A stretch of DNA of 64,000 nt from Terripilifer ovatus (lineage in GTDB: Bacteria; Pseudomonadota; Alphaproteobacteria; Rhizobiales; Beijerinckiaceae): assembly GCA_029222685.1 (NCBI GenBank), contig JARHVB010000011.1, forward strand, positions 1 to 64,000, written 5' to 3'. The first letter of the stretch is position 1. Each line of letters starts with the position of its first letter. A program made the translations under genes and the position numbers. Below the pieces are notes generated by a model. The model was not told the origin of the DNA. It did not search any database and worked only from the letters and a program-made list of their open reading frames with translations. Shown piece after piece: positions 7,547 through 18,734 of this stretch.

Positions 7547-9398
7547 AGCTTTCCACCGTCTCGCCGAACTGCGACGCGAAGAACGCGCGATAGGTGCCGT
7601 CGGCGGCGATCAATTGCGCATGGGTGCCGGATTCGACAGCCTTGCCGTTCTCGATCACATAGATGCGGTCCGAATTGATGATGGTCTGCAGCCTGTGCGC
7701 AACGACCAAGGTCGTGCGGCCGATCCGCATTTCATCGAGCGCCTTCTGGACTTCGCGCTCCGATTCGGAATCGAGCGCCGCCGTCGGTTCGTCGAGCAGG
7801 ATGATCGGCGCGTCTTTCAGGATGGCGCGCGCGATGGCGATGCGCTGCTTCTGCCCGCCCGACAATTGCGCGCCGTGTTCGCCGACGGCGGTGTTGTAGC
7901 CGCTGGAAAACCCCATGATGAAATCGTGCGCATGGGCTTTCCGCGCCGCGGCGACGATCTCTTCCTCGCTGGCGCCGAGGCGTCCGAGCGCGATGTTCTC
8001 GCGAATGGTGCCGCGGAACAGGTAGACATCCTGCGAGACGAAGGCGATGCGGTCGCGCAGCGAGGCGAGATCGACATCGGCGATATCCTGTCCGTCGATG
8101 ATGATTTTCCCGGCCTCGGGCGTATAGAAACGCTGCAGCAGGCCGATGATCGTCGACTTGCCGCCGCCGGACGGCCCAACGAGCGCCGTCGTCTGGTTCG
8201 GTTCGACGCTCAGCGTCAGGCCGTTGAGCACCTCTTCGTCGGCGCGATAGCGGAAGCGAAGGTTGTCGATCTCCACTCTGCCGGCGCTGACCGCCAGCTT
8301 CGGCAGGCCGGGGCGGGGCATTTCCAGCGCGGGCCGGTCGAGCACTTCATAGATCAGCTTGGCGCCGACGAGCCCGTTCTGGATTTCCAGTTTCAGGCGC
8401 GCCAGTCGTTTCGCCGGCTCATAGGCCATCAGCAGGGCGGCGACGAAAGAGAAGAAGGAGCCCGCGTCGGCCTGCTGGATGGTGACGCGCCAACTGCCGT
8501 AGAAAATCACCGAGCCGATGGCAAAGCCCGCCAGCGCATCGGCGATCGGGCTCGACATCGCCATGCCCGAGGCGACGCGGTTCATCGAGCGTTCGACTTC
8601 GCGGATGGCGGCGGCCATGCGCGCGCGCATCGTGTCTTCGAGGTTGAACGATTTGACGATGCGGCTGCCCTGCACGGTTTCCTGCATCGTCTGCATGATC
8701 AGGGTCGAGCCGTCGAACGAGCGTCGTGCGAACTTGCGCACCTTGCCGATCATCCGGCCAAGCAGCAGCGCGGCGACGGGCAGAGTGAGCAGCGAAAGCG
8801 CCGCCAGCAGCGGATCCTGGACGAACATGACGACGATGAGCCCGATCAAGGTCAGCAGTTCGCGGCCGAAGGCCGTGATCATCGCCTGCAACGTGTCACG
8901 CACCGCATTGGGCGCATAGGCGAGCCGCGCCATGAAATCGGTCGAATGCCGGTCATGGAAGAAGCGCATGTCCTGGCGCAGCAGATGATCGAACACCTGC
9001 GACTGGACGCCAGCGATAATGCGGTTGCCTGTTCGCGACAGCACGATCAGCGACAGATAGGTGGCGATGCCGCGCAGGGTGAACAGGCCGAACACGGCCC
9101 AGGCGAGCAGCCGCAGGCCGCTGAATTTCTCGCCATCGACAATGCCGTTCAGCACCGGCTTGAGCAGATAGGCGGAGGCGGCGGTAGCGGCGGCGCCGAT
9201 CGCCAGCAGCAGGGCCGCGAGAATATAGGCTTTGATATGCTGGCGACCGTGATCGAGAAAGATCCGGCGCAGCATCGGATAGGTGTCGGAATGGATCCAA
9301 GGATCCTTGGTCGACCCATCCTTGGTCGATGGGTTCGTGGTCGACCGGTCGCGGGCGGTTGCGTCCTGCGCAGCCGGCATCGGGGCATTCTTTGACAT
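7515..9398 (-). CDS. MsbA-type ABC exporter (fused permease-ATPase)
   Basis: A 627-residue half-transporter, six helices then an ATPase, expected to act as a homodimer flipping lipid-linked or hydrophobic substrates. The ATPase shows GPSGGGKST (Walker A), a Q-loop FVSQDVYLFRGTI, signature LSGGQKQRIAIARAIL, Walker B IILLDEPTAALD and the H-loop VAHRL. The ATG at 9398 is preferred to GTG at 9404. The first 35 residues are Thr/Ser/Asp-rich with a repeated STKDGSTKDP. Its neighbour is an O-antigen-ligase-like protein, which supports a lipopolysaccharide or glycolipid role by context only. Confidence 0.9.
   Translation of the reverse strand: MSKNAPMPAAQDATARDRSTTNPSTKDGSTKDPWIHSDTYPMLRRIFLDHGRQHIKAYILAALLLAIGAAATAASAYLLKPVLNGIVDGEKFSGLRLLAWAVFGLFTLRGIATYLSLIVLSRTGNRIIAGVQSQVFDHLLRQDMRFFHDRHSTDFMARLAYAPNAVRDTLQAMITAFGRELLTLIGLIVVMFVQDPLLAALSLLTLPVAALLLGRMIGKVRKFARRSFDGSTLIMQTMQETVQGSRIVKSFNLEDTMRARMAAAIREVERSMNRVASGMAMSSPIADALAGFAIGSVIFYGSWRVTIQQADAGSFFSFVAALLMAYEPAKRLARLKLEIQNGLVGAKLIYEVLDRPALEMPRPGLPKLAVSAGRVEIDNLRFRYRADEEVLNGLTLSVEPNQTTALVGPSGGGKSTIIGLLQRFYTPEAGKIIIDGQDIADVDLASLRDRIAFVSQDVYLFRGTIRENIALGRLGASEEEIVAAARKAHAHDFIMGFSSGYNTAVGEHGAQLSGGQKQRIAIARAILKDAPIILLDEPTAALDSESEREVQKALDEMRIGRTTLVVAHRLQTIINSDRIYVIENGKAVESGTHAQLIAADGTYRAFFASQFGETVESFRVAAAQGRP
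9297..9310. repeat. 14-bp perfect palindrome in the ABC exporter N-terminus
   Basis: CCAAGGATCCTTGG reads the same on both strands. It is followed by two related CCTTGGTCGA(C/T) and TGGTCGACC copies up to about 9350, which encode the STKDGSTKDP repeat. It lies about 90-100 bases inside the coding region. Confidence 0.5.
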
Positions 9399-9559
9399 GG
9401 GCACGGGTTAGCCTTGTTGGCGGCGGGGAGCAAGTCGCGCTGGCGATTCGTGGCTGGAAAGCCTGGGGCGGAGGGCAGATCTGCGATTGCGCCGAGTTTT
9501 GCGGCGTTGCAAAGGGGAGTAGTGTAGGTTCAATAACTTGCTGCAATTGGGAGGATTTT

Positions 9560-10654
9560 ATGTCGACGCCTGTAGATGAGCCGGAACTGCCGCTCGTCAT
9601 CGCTCGCCAGGGCTATTTCTATGCCGGCGGCGCCTATGACGAAACGCAGCCCGGGACGCCCTTCGTCGGCCAGATGTATGTGGAATTTCAGATACCTCAT
9701 GACCGCAAGCATGTTCACCCCATCGTCATGGTGCATGGCGGCCAGCAGAACGGCACCAACTGGACCGGCACGCCGGACGGCCGCGAGGGCTGGGCGCAGT
9801 ATTTCCTGCGTCGCGGCCATGCGGTCTACGTCGTCGACCAGGTCGCCCGCGGCCGCTCGCCCTGGCATGAAAAGGTGCACGGCCCGCTGGCGCCGCTGAA
9901 TCGGGAATTCGCCGAGAAGCGCTTTGTCGCTCCCGAGCGGTTCGAGCCCTGGCCGCAGGCGAGGCTCCACACCCAATGGCCTGGCACCGGCAAACCCGGC
10001 GACGATCATTTCGACGCTTTCGTCGCCGGGCAGATGCCGTCGCTCGCCGATTACGCCCGGCAGCAGGAACTCAACAGCGCGGCGCTGGTCGATCTGTTCG
10101 ACCGTATCGGCCCGGCTGTTCTGATGGTGCATTCGCAGGCCGGCGCCTTCGGCTGGGTCGTTGCCGACCGCAGGCCCAACCTGGTCGCGGCGCTGGTCGC
10201 GGTCGAGCCCAATGGTCCGCCCTTGCGTGATATCGCCAATCTCGGCGCGCCGGATTGGTTCAAGGATGACGGTCGCTACAAGATTTCAGGCCTGGGCGAT
10301 GTGCAATTGACCTGGGATCCGCCGCTGCAGGCGGGCGAGCATCTCAATTACGTGCAGGAAGAGGCGCCGTCACGGCCCGATTGCGTGCGCTGCTGGAGCC
10401 AGCAGGCGCCGGCGCGCCGACTGCCCAATCTGGCGAAGGTGAAAATCCTGATGATCAGCGCCGAGGCGTCCTATCATGCGCCTTATGATCACTGCACAGC
10501 GATCTTCCTGCGCCAGGCCGGCGTCACGCTCGACCATATCGAGCTCAAGGACATCGGCATTCACGGCAACGGCCACATGATGATGATCGAGAAGAACTCC
10601 GACGAGATCGCCGCGGTGATCGCGGGCTGGCTGGAAAAGCTGGAGAGAACGTAG
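9560..10654 (+). CDS. alpha/beta hydrolase-fold esterase
   Basis: A 364-residue cytoplasmic alpha/beta hydrolase. The HGGQQNGTNW segment resembles the oxyanion region, and MVHSQAGAFGW supplies the nucleophile elbow (HSQAG, Ser in place of the GxSxG centre). A late IHGNGHMMMIEKN gives the expected catalytic His. The ATG at 9560 follows GGGAGGA by six bases, so the earlier in-frame extension to 9329 is rejected. The family includes uncharacterised esterases of proteobacteria that are longer than simple esterases, with a cap insertion around residues 105-160 (VAPERFEPWPQAR). It stands alone between divergent and convergent genes, and no pathway is indicated. Confidence 0.78.
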   Translation: MSTPVDEPELPLVIARQGYFYAGGAYDETQPGTPFVGQMYVEFQIPHDRKHVHPIVMVHGGQQNGTNWTGTPDGREGWAQYFLRRGHAVYVVDQVARGRSPWHEKVHGPLAPLNREFAEKRFVAPERFEPWPQARLHTQWPGTGKPGDDHFDAFVAGQMPSLADYARQQELNSAALVDLFDRIGPAVLMVHSQAGAFGWVVADRRPNLVAALVAVEPNGPPLRDIANLGAPDWFKDDGRYKISGLGDVQLTWDPPLQAGEHLNYVQEEAPSRPDCVRCWSQQAPARRLPNLAKVKILMISAEASYHAPYDHCTAIFLRQAGVTLDHIELKDIGIHGNGHMMMIEKNSDEIAAVIAGWLEKLERT

Positions 10655-10659
10655 CTCCC

Positions 10660-12471
<1,812 letters not shown>

Positions 12472-12636
12472 GGGTTTCAGACGATCCAAAAAAGCATTCT
12501 AATCGGGCCTGTCCCTAACCTGCTTTGCCGCCGGAAGGAAACCCCGAAGCGAAACTCCCGGCGGGGCTTGGCCGTTCATCAAATATTGCCCTGATTTCGG
12601 TAGTCTGGGCGCAGATTCGTCCGGAGGCAGAAATAA

Positions 12637-14283
12637 ATGTCCAATAATCCGTCCGCAGCCGCTTTTTCGGCTCTCAATGCGCACAAGACCCATCTCGGCA
12701 GCACGCATGTCGCGGAACTGTTCGCGCACAATCCCCTGCGCTTCCAGCATTTCCACGCCCGTCTCGACGATCTCCTGTTCGATTATTCCAAGCAGCGCGT
12801 GACGCAGGCGACCATGCCGCTCCTGTTCGATCTCGCCCGCGCCGCCGATGTCGAAGGCCGCCGCAAGGCCCTGTTCGCCGGCGAGATCGTCAACACCACG
12901 GAAGGGCGCGCCGCCATGCACATGGCGCTGCGCAACATGTCGGGCAAGCCCATCATGATCGAAGGGCGCGATGTCATGGGGGACGTCGCCGCCGAGCGCG
13001 ACAAATATCTCACCTTCGCCACAAAGGTCCGTGACGGCACCTTGCGCGGCACGGGCGGCGCGCCGTTCACGGATGTCGTCAACATCGGTATCGGCGGCTC
13101 GGACCTTGGCCCTGCCATGGCGGCGCGCGCGCTCTCGCCGTTCGGCGGCGACGGACCGCGTCCGCATTTCGTCTCCAATGTCGATGGCGCCGATCTCGGC
13201 GACACCTTGAAGACGCTTGATCCGGCGCGCACCCTGTTCATCATCTCGTCGAAGACGTTCACGACGCAGGAGACGATGACCAACGCGGCCTCGGCGCGCG
13301 CCTTCGTGGCCAAGGCCCTCGGTGAAGCGGCAGTTGGCGATCATTTCGCCGCCGTATCCACCAAGCTCGATCTTGTCGCCAAGTTCGGCATCAAGAGCGA
13401 CCGCGTGTTCGGCTTCTGGGATTGGGTCGGCGGACGCTATTCGATCTGGTCGGCCATCGGCCTCGCGCTCGCGATTTCCATCGGCCGCGAGAACTTCGAG
13501 GCGTTCCTGCACGGCGCGCATGATGTCGACACGCATTTCACCGATGCGCCGCTCGACAAGAACATTCCCGTGTTGATGGCGCTGCTCGGCGTCTGGAACC
13601 GGAACGTCTGGTTCTACGGCTCACATGCCGTCATTCCCTATGATCAGCGCATGGGCCGGTTCTCGGCCTATCTGCAGCAGCTCGAGATGGAATCCAACGG
13701 CAAGTCCGTCACCCGCGCCGGCGAGCCGGTGATGCACGCAACTGCGCCGGTCATCTGGGGCGAGCCCGGCACCAATGGCCAGCATGCCTTCTTCCAGATG
13801 CTGCATCAGGGCACCGATATCATCCCTATCGACTTCATGGTGGCGGCCGAACCGACGGATGCCGATCCGCATCATCACGATCTGCTGGTCGCCAACTGCC
13901 TGGCGCAAAGCGAGGCGATGATGCGCGGCCGCGCGCGGGATGAAGTGGAAGCGATCCTGCGCAAGCAGGGCATGTCCGATAGCGAGATTACAAAACTGGC
14001 GCCGCACAAGGTCTTCGCCGGCAATCGGCCCTCCTCGACCTTCATGTATCGCCGGCTCGATCCGCGCACGCTCGGCCGCCTTGTCGCGCTCTATGAGCAT
14101 AAGGTGTTCGTGCAGTCGGTGATCTGGGACATCAACGCCTTCGATCAATGGGGCGTCGAACTCGGCAAGGAATTGTGCAACCGCCTCGCGCCGATCGTCT
14201 CCGATGCCTCGCAGCCCACGGAAGGACTCGACGCCTCGACCGCAGGGCTCATCAACTATCGCAGATTGATGGGAGAGGGATGA
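12637..14283 (+). CDS. pgi: glucose-6-phosphate isomerase
   Basis: A 548-residue cytosolic enzyme interconverting glucose 6-phosphate and fructose 6-phosphate. Family signatures are seen: GIGGSDLGPAMA, the phosphate-binding SSKTFTTQETMTNA, FGFWDWVGGRYSIWSAIGL, MESNGKSV and GEPGTNGQHAFFQMLHQGT. Length equals the bacterial norm. The ATG follows CGGAGGCAG. It is transcribed alone and converges with hrcA, with only four bases between the stops. Confidence 0.97.
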   Translation: MSNNPSAAAFSALNAHKTHLGSTHVAELFAHNPLRFQHFHARLDDLLFDYSKQRVTQATMPLLFDLARAADVEGRRKALFAGEIVNTTEGRAAMHMALRNMSGKPIMIEGRDVMGDVAAERDKYLTFATKVRDGTLRGTGGAPFTDVVNIGIGGSDLGPAMAARALSPFGGDGPRPHFVSNVDGADLGDTLKTLDPARTLFIISSKTFTTQETMTNAASARAFVAKALGEAAVGDHFAAVSTKLDLVAKFGIKSDRVFGFWDWVGGRYSIWSAIGLALAISIGRENFEAFLHGAHDVDTHFTDAPLDKNIPVLMALLGVWNRNVWFYGSHAVIPYDQRMGRFSAYLQQLEMESNGKSVTRAGEPVMHATAPVIWGEPGTNGQHAFFQMLHQGTDIIPIDFMVAAEPTDADPHHHDLLVANCLAQSEAMMRGRARDEVEAILRKQGMSDSEITKLAPHKVFAGNRPSSTFMYRRLDPRTLGRLVALYEHKVFVQSVIWDINAFDQWGVELGKELCNRLAPIVSDASQPTEGLDASTAGLINYRRLMGEG

Positions 14284-14287
14284 AGGG

Positions 14288-15376
14288 CTACCGCCCTTCC
14301 ATCATCTTCGACACGACCTTCGCGGTATAATCGACCATCGGCACGATGCGCGCATAGTTCAGCCGCGTCGGCCCGATGACACCCAGCACGCCGACGATCT
14401 TCTGCGCCCCGTCGCGGAATGGCGCCGCGATCATCGATGAGCCAGAGAGGGAGAACAGCTTGTTCTCCGAGCCGATGAATATCCGCACGCCTTCGCCGGT
14501 TTCGGCGCGGGCGAGGATGTCCATGACGTCCTTCTTGGTTTCAAGATCGGAGAACAGCAGGCGGATGCGTTCCAGGTCTTCGGCGGCTTTCAGGTCTTCG
14601 AGCAGATTGGCCTGGCCGCGCACGATCAACTGGTGGTTGCTGCCGCCGGGCCCTGTCCAGCTCGCAAGGCCTGCCTCCACCAGCCGGGCCGTCAACTGGT
14701 CGAGTTCGGCCTCGGCCGCCTGGCGCGACGCCTCGATATCGGCGCGCAGTTCGGCGAGCGTGCGGCCGCGCAGGCGGGTATTCAGATAGTTCGCCGCCTC
14801 GATGAGCGAGGAGGCCGGCAGGTCGCGCGGGATCTGCAGGATGCGATTTTCCAGCGATCCGTCTTCCGAGACAAGCACGGCGAGCGCCCGCTCGGGATCG
14901 AGCCGCACGAATTCGATCTGCCTGAGCCGGGCGTTTTCCTTGGAGGTGAGAACGACCGCCGCGCCGCGCGACAGTCCCGACAGCATCGCCGAGGCCTCGG
15001 TGAGCACGCCTTCCATGGTCTGGCCGGTGGAGGCGGCTTTCACCTGCGCTTCGATATTGCCGCGCTCCTCGACGGAGAGGTCGCCGACCTCCATCATCGC
15101 GTCGACGAAGAAGCGCAGGCCGAGTTCCGTCGGCAGCCGTCCGGCGCTGGTGTGCGGCGCGTAGACGAGGCCGATGTCTTCTAGATCCTGCATGACATTG
15201 CGCACCGACGCCGGCGACAGGGTCATCGGCAGCAGGCGCGACAGATGGCGCGAGCCGACCGGCTCGCCCGTCGCCAGGTAGGAATCGACGATGCCGCGGA
15301 AAATCTCGCGTGACCGCGCGTTCAGCGTGGCGAGGGAGGCGCTGTCTGCCGGTGGTCTGTCGAAGGAGGATGCCAT
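14288..15376 (-). CDS. hrcA: heat-inducible transcription repressor HrcA
   Basis: A 362-residue repressor of class I heat-shock genes, binding CIRCE elements and assisted by GroEL. The N-terminal winged helix includes [34 protein letters not shown] and the C-terminal part contains the dimer/insert region ending [17 protein letters not shown]. The ATG at 15376 follows AAGGAGG. In many relatives hrcA sits beside rph and grpE; here neither is adjacent, and the neighbours are pgi (convergent) and a membrane protein. I saw no CIRCE inverted repeat (TTAGCACTC pattern) in this window. Confidence 0.95.
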   Translation of the reverse strand: MASSFDRPPADSASLATLNARSREIFRGIVDSYLATGEPVGSRHLSRLLPMTLSPASVRNVMQDLEDIGLVYAPHTSAGRLPTELGLRFFVDAMMEVGDLSVEERGNIEAQVKAASTGQTMEGVLTEASAMLSGLSRGAAVVLTSKENARLRQIEFVRLDPERALAVLVSEDGSLENRILQIPRDLPASSLIEAANYLNTRLRGRTLAELRADIEASRQAAEAELDQLTARLVEAGLASWTGPGGSNHQLIVRGQANLLEDLKAAEDLERIRLLFSDLETKKDVMDILARAETGEGVRIFIGSENKLFSLSGSSMIAAPFRDGAQKIVGVLGVIGPTRLNYARIVPMVDYTAKVVSKMMEGR

Positions 15377-15469
15377 TCAGGTAAAATGGCGAAGCTGGAA
15401 GCGCTGTTCAAGCATGCAATCGGACGGGAATGGCGAATTCCCGCCCGAATATGTCCCGGATTGGTTATT

Positions 15470-16114
15470 TTACGGCTGGTTCGCCGCTTTTGCCTGCAGC
15501 CGCTCGAACACATAGACGGCGACCGCGCCGTAGATGACATGGCCGGCCCAGCTCATGAACGACAGGCGCGGCTGGTCCGTCAGCAGCAGGAAGGGCTGTC
15601 CGGCGAGCGGCGCCATGATCCCCAGGGCGTTGAACCAGGTGAACGAGCCCCAGCTCAGCGAATCCGCCCAGAGCGCATTGCCGTTGATGATGCGCGTCGC
15701 TGTCAGTCCGGTGACAAGCACCCAGAACAGGCCGATGAACGTGGTCGCGCCCCCGCTGGCTGCGAGCCAGGCGACATAGGCGGTGAAGATCACCCACACC
15801 CCGATGTCGAAGACCGCGCCCCAGGCGCGCAATCCGCGCGAGACGATCCAGTAGGCGATCGGATAGCCGAAGATGCCGACGGCATAGTGGATCGATGTGG
15901 CGGTGAATGAGGAGACCTGGATGCCGGTCCAGCGCGCGATCAGGGTCGCCACCAGGGCCGGCGGCTCGAGCGGAAAGCCGGCAATCGGCGGCGTGATGAA
16001 ATGCGACCAGATTTCCCAGATCAGCAGACCTGCAAGCCCGCCGGCGAAGAGCCGTCCAAGAATGGCGACGTTCGGAACTGGTGGATTGATGAAGGCGATG
16101 GTTTTTGCGGTCAT
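15470..16114 (-). CDS. hypothetical polytopic membrane protein
   Basis: A 214-residue protein with about six hydrophobic helices and short loops; I do not recognise its family. The ATG at 16114 (MTAKTIAFINPPVPNVAIL) is chosen because it follows a strong GAGGAGGGGG site, and the 26 codons upstream are not needed. Visible features include WEIWSHFITPPIAGFPLEPPALV between helices 1 and 2 and a final helix GHVIYGAVAVYVFERL. Its stop lies about 90 bases from hrcA on the same strand, so it could be co-transcribed ahead of hrcA, but there is no functional hint. Confidence 0.8.
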   Translation of the reverse strand: MTAKTIAFINPPVPNVAILGRLFAGGLAGLLIWEIWSHFITPPIAGFPLEPPALVATLIARWTGIQVSSFTATSIHYAVGIFGYPIAYWIVSRGLRAWGAVFDIGVWVIFTAYVAWLAASGGATTFIGLFWVLVTGLTATRIINGNALWADSLSWGSFTWFNALGIMAPLAGQPFLLLTDQPRLSFMSWAGHVIYGAVAVYVFERLQAKAANQP

Positions 16115-16380
16115 TGGTCCCCCTCCTCGATTGGCAGGCTGTTGATTGGCAACGCACCCAATAGTGGAGCGCTGTGGTGCAGCCTGAGACAAAGCTTAGA
16201 GCCGATAATGGATGGACGCATCTCACAACGCATCATCCCTGCGTGATCGGCGCAGACGTCGGGCTCACGCCGCAGTGATGGCTGCGTGAACCGTGCCGAA
16301 GATGTCTTGACCTCGCGGCCCGGGGCGATTTCACTTAGCGACAAGCGCTTGGCATAGGAGCGCCGGATGGGGGAACGACA

Positions 16381-17433
16381 ATGGGGCATCGACATGGACT
16401 GCCGCGGCGCGCCGGCTGGGGGTCTGCTCTGGCCAGCCTGTTATGCGTGGCGAGCGTTGCATCGGCGCAAACGCCCGATCCCGATTTCTATCGCGGCAAA
16501 ACGATCCGCCTGATCGTCGGCGCGGCGCCGGGCGCAGCCTATGATTTCGCCGGCCGGGTGGTCGCCACCCATCTCGGCCGCTACATTCCAGGCCAGCCGT
16601 CCATCGTCGTCGAGAACATGCCCGGCGCCAGCTCGATCATCATGCTCAACCATCTCTACAATCGCGCCGCCCGCGACGGTACGGCCATGGGCATGTCGCT
16701 GAGCGGCGTCGTCCACGAGCGGCGGTTGCAAGGCCTGTCGCACAACGGCTCCAACGTGCAGTTCGATATCGCCAGGATGAACTGGATCGGCACGCCGGCG
16801 CAGCAGCCGTTCATCTATATCGTCTGGGGCAAGACGCCGCTGCAGACATTCAAGGATCTCGTCGACAGCCAGGCGACCTTCGCCACGACCTCGCAAGGCG
16901 GCGACAACTGGGTGATGCCCGTGCTCACCAATCAATTGCTGGGAACCAGGATCAAGCTGGTCGCCGGCTACAAGGGCGTCAACGATATCTTCCTGGCGAT
17001 GGAGCAGGGCGAGGTTCAAGGCACCGGCGTTGTGCTGTCCAGCCTGCTTGGCAAGGAAGACTGGATGCGCGACCACAAGGCGCGCGTGCTGCTGCAGTTC
17101 GGCGTCACCCGCAATCCCGCCGTCAAGGACGTGCCGACAGCCATCGAACTTGCGACCAGCGAGGACGACCGGCGGATGCTGGCCGCCTATGCCACCAAGT
17201 TCCGTACCACCTATCCGATCATGATGCCGCCCGAGGTGCCGCCAGAGCGGGTGAAAATGATGCGGACCGCCTTCGACGCCGCGATGAAAGACCCCCAGCT
17301 CATCGCCGATGCGAAGAAGTTCGGCATCGATGTCGATCCGGTCTCAGGCGAAGACATCGGCAAAATCGTCGCTGAGCTCGACGCTCTGCCGCAGCCTATC
17401 GTGGACAGGCTGCGCAAACTGCTTGAACAATAG
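16381..17433 (+). CDS. Bug/TctC-type periplasmic binding protein 1
   Basis: A 350-residue extracytoplasmic solute receptor of the tripartite tricarboxylate transporter (Bug) family. It has a signal peptide (about residues 1-30, ending SVASAQTPD), the opening strand FYRGKTIRLIVGAAPGAAYD and the ENMPGASS loop that in this family contacts a ligand carboxylate. No TctA or TctB membrane partners are nearby, so it is an orphan binding protein, as is common in this family. It resembles the protein at 45588-46628 most closely (GKYLPGQP and PRDGT motifs shared). It is divergent from the membrane protein gene. Confidence 0.9.
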   Translation: MGHRHGLPRRAGWGSALASLLCVASVASAQTPDPDFYRGKTIRLIVGAAPGAAYDFAGRVVATHLGRYIPGQPSIVVENMPGASSIIMLNHLYNRAARDGTAMGMSLSGVVHERRLQGLSHNGSNVQFDIARMNWIGTPAQQPFIYIVWGKTPLQTFKDLVDSQATFATTSQGGDNWVMPVLTNQLLGTRIKLVAGYKGVNDIFLAMEQGEVQGTGVVLSSLLGKEDWMRDHKARVLLQFGVTRNPAVKDVPTAIELATSEDDRRMLAAYATKFRTTYPIMMPPEVPPERVKMMRTAFDAAMKDPQLIADAKKFGIDVDPVSGEDIGKIVAELDALPQPIVDRLRKLLEQ

Positions 17434-17450
17434 ATTGCGCTCGCAGCGGA

Positions 17451-18548
17451 TTATTGATGGCGCAGCCGCGTCGTTTCGCGGGGGCTCTCGCCGAAGATCT
17501 TGCGATACTCGCGCGAGAACAGTGCGTTGTTTCTGTAGCCGACACCGAAGCAGATTTCGGCAATGCTGCAACGCGGCCCCTGCAGGAAGGAATGCCTTGC
17601 GGCAGACAGCCTGACCTCGCGAAGGAAATTCATCGGCGTCGTGCCGCGAAAATTCCGGAAGCCATATTGCAGGGTTCTGGCACTGACGCCCGAACTTGCG
17701 ACGATGCTCTCCAGGGTCACCGCTTCGCGAAATCGTTCACGGATATATTTCTCCGCCGATCTTACGTAATGGGGCGCGATTGCGCTGCGCTGCCCGACCG
17801 GCAGATTGTTGTAGGTTTCGCGAATGGGCTGCAGCAGCAGGCGCAGGAGCAGCCGCTCGAAATCGTTCACGATCAACGGGTCGCTCAGCGAAGGAGCGGC
17901 GGCCGTCAGGTCCGACATCATCATATCGAGATACTTTGCCAGCACCGGATGCCGTTCAAACTCGAAAATGGTGAGTTTGGCTGTTTCCAGCAGCGACGAG
18001 GCTTCGTCGGAGGTGGCGATGCACTGGTCGACCGCAAGCCGGTCGACAACGATGTGCAGATCGGTGCAAGGACCAGTCCACCTGCGGCAGATCTCGCCCG
18101 TTGCGCTGACGATGACGGCAGCTCCAGGCCTGATGGCGCGCCACTCCTCCTTGTCCTTCACCTCGAATGATCCGGAAAGAGGAATGTGAATGGACAAATG
18201 ATGCCCGCGTGGCCGCCAGGTCTGTGTCACACAGCCGGTGTATGAAGCCCAATCGAAAACCTTGACATGCGTCCGGCCCACGCAGACATCCGCGACGGTC
18301 AGCGATACCGGCTTTGACCGATCCTCGACTGCCAGCCGGCAGCGGCCTCCGGTGATCGTCTCGATCGCCTTCATCGAGGCTTTGGCTCCGACAGCCGGGT
18401 GCGCATCCCGCGTGAGCACGTCGCATGTCCTGGCCCAGGATGTGATCAGCGACCGGCGGTTGACCGGCACGGGGACGCCGGGCTCGCTCTCTATGGCTTT
18501 CGGTACGGAATTGGCGGAACGAAGCACGTCGACACTCCCAGCGTCCAC
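17451..18548 (-). CDS. AraC-family transcriptional regulator
   Basis: A 365-residue regulator. The C-terminal 100 residues hold the two helix-turn-helix units: VTLESIVASSGVSARTLQYGF and CSIAEICFGVGYRNNALFSREYRKIFG. The N-terminal 230 residues resemble the AraC-type ligand-binding domain seen in regulators of catabolic operons (a jelly-roll with HIPLSGSFEV). The GTG at 18548 is the longest start, and internal starts are possible. It is on the same strand and 186 bases downstream of the hydrolase-LLM pair at 18735-20706, so it may control that pair; this is inference from position. Confidence 0.88.
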   Translation of the reverse strand: MDAGSVDVLRSANSVPKAIESEPGVPVPVNRRSLITSWARTCDVLTRDAHPAVGAKASMKAIETITGGRCRLAVEDRSKPVSLTVADVCVGRTHVKVFDWASYTGCVTQTWRPRGHHLSIHIPLSGSFEVKDKEEWRAIRPGAAVIVSATGEICRRWTGPCTDLHIVVDRLAVDQCIATSDEASSLLETAKLTIFEFERHPVLAKYLDMMMSDLTAAAPSLSDPLIVNDFERLLLRLLLQPIRETYNNLPVGQRSAIAPHYVRSAEKYIRERFREAVTLESIVASSGVSARTLQYGFRNFRGTTPMNFLREVRLSAARHSFLQGPRCSIAEICFGVGYRNNALFSREYRKIFGESPRETTRLRHQ

Positions 18549-18734
18549 GACTGCCTTTCGGTGCTGACGTGCAACACGCGAGACGACATGGAGTTGCGGA
18601 ATTTAACAAATATTTGCGCTTTAGATCAAATTCCGCAGATTTTGGGAGGGCCTTTCCACGGTTTCTCGCCAGATGGGCGGTGCTCGACCAATGACGGCCG
18701 GCACCGCTTTTTCAATCAATGCGGCGCGAAAGGC

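Noticed and set aside
7614..9395. A 593-codon plus-strand frame opposite the ABC exporter
   Set aside because: Shadow of the exporter; no known domain.
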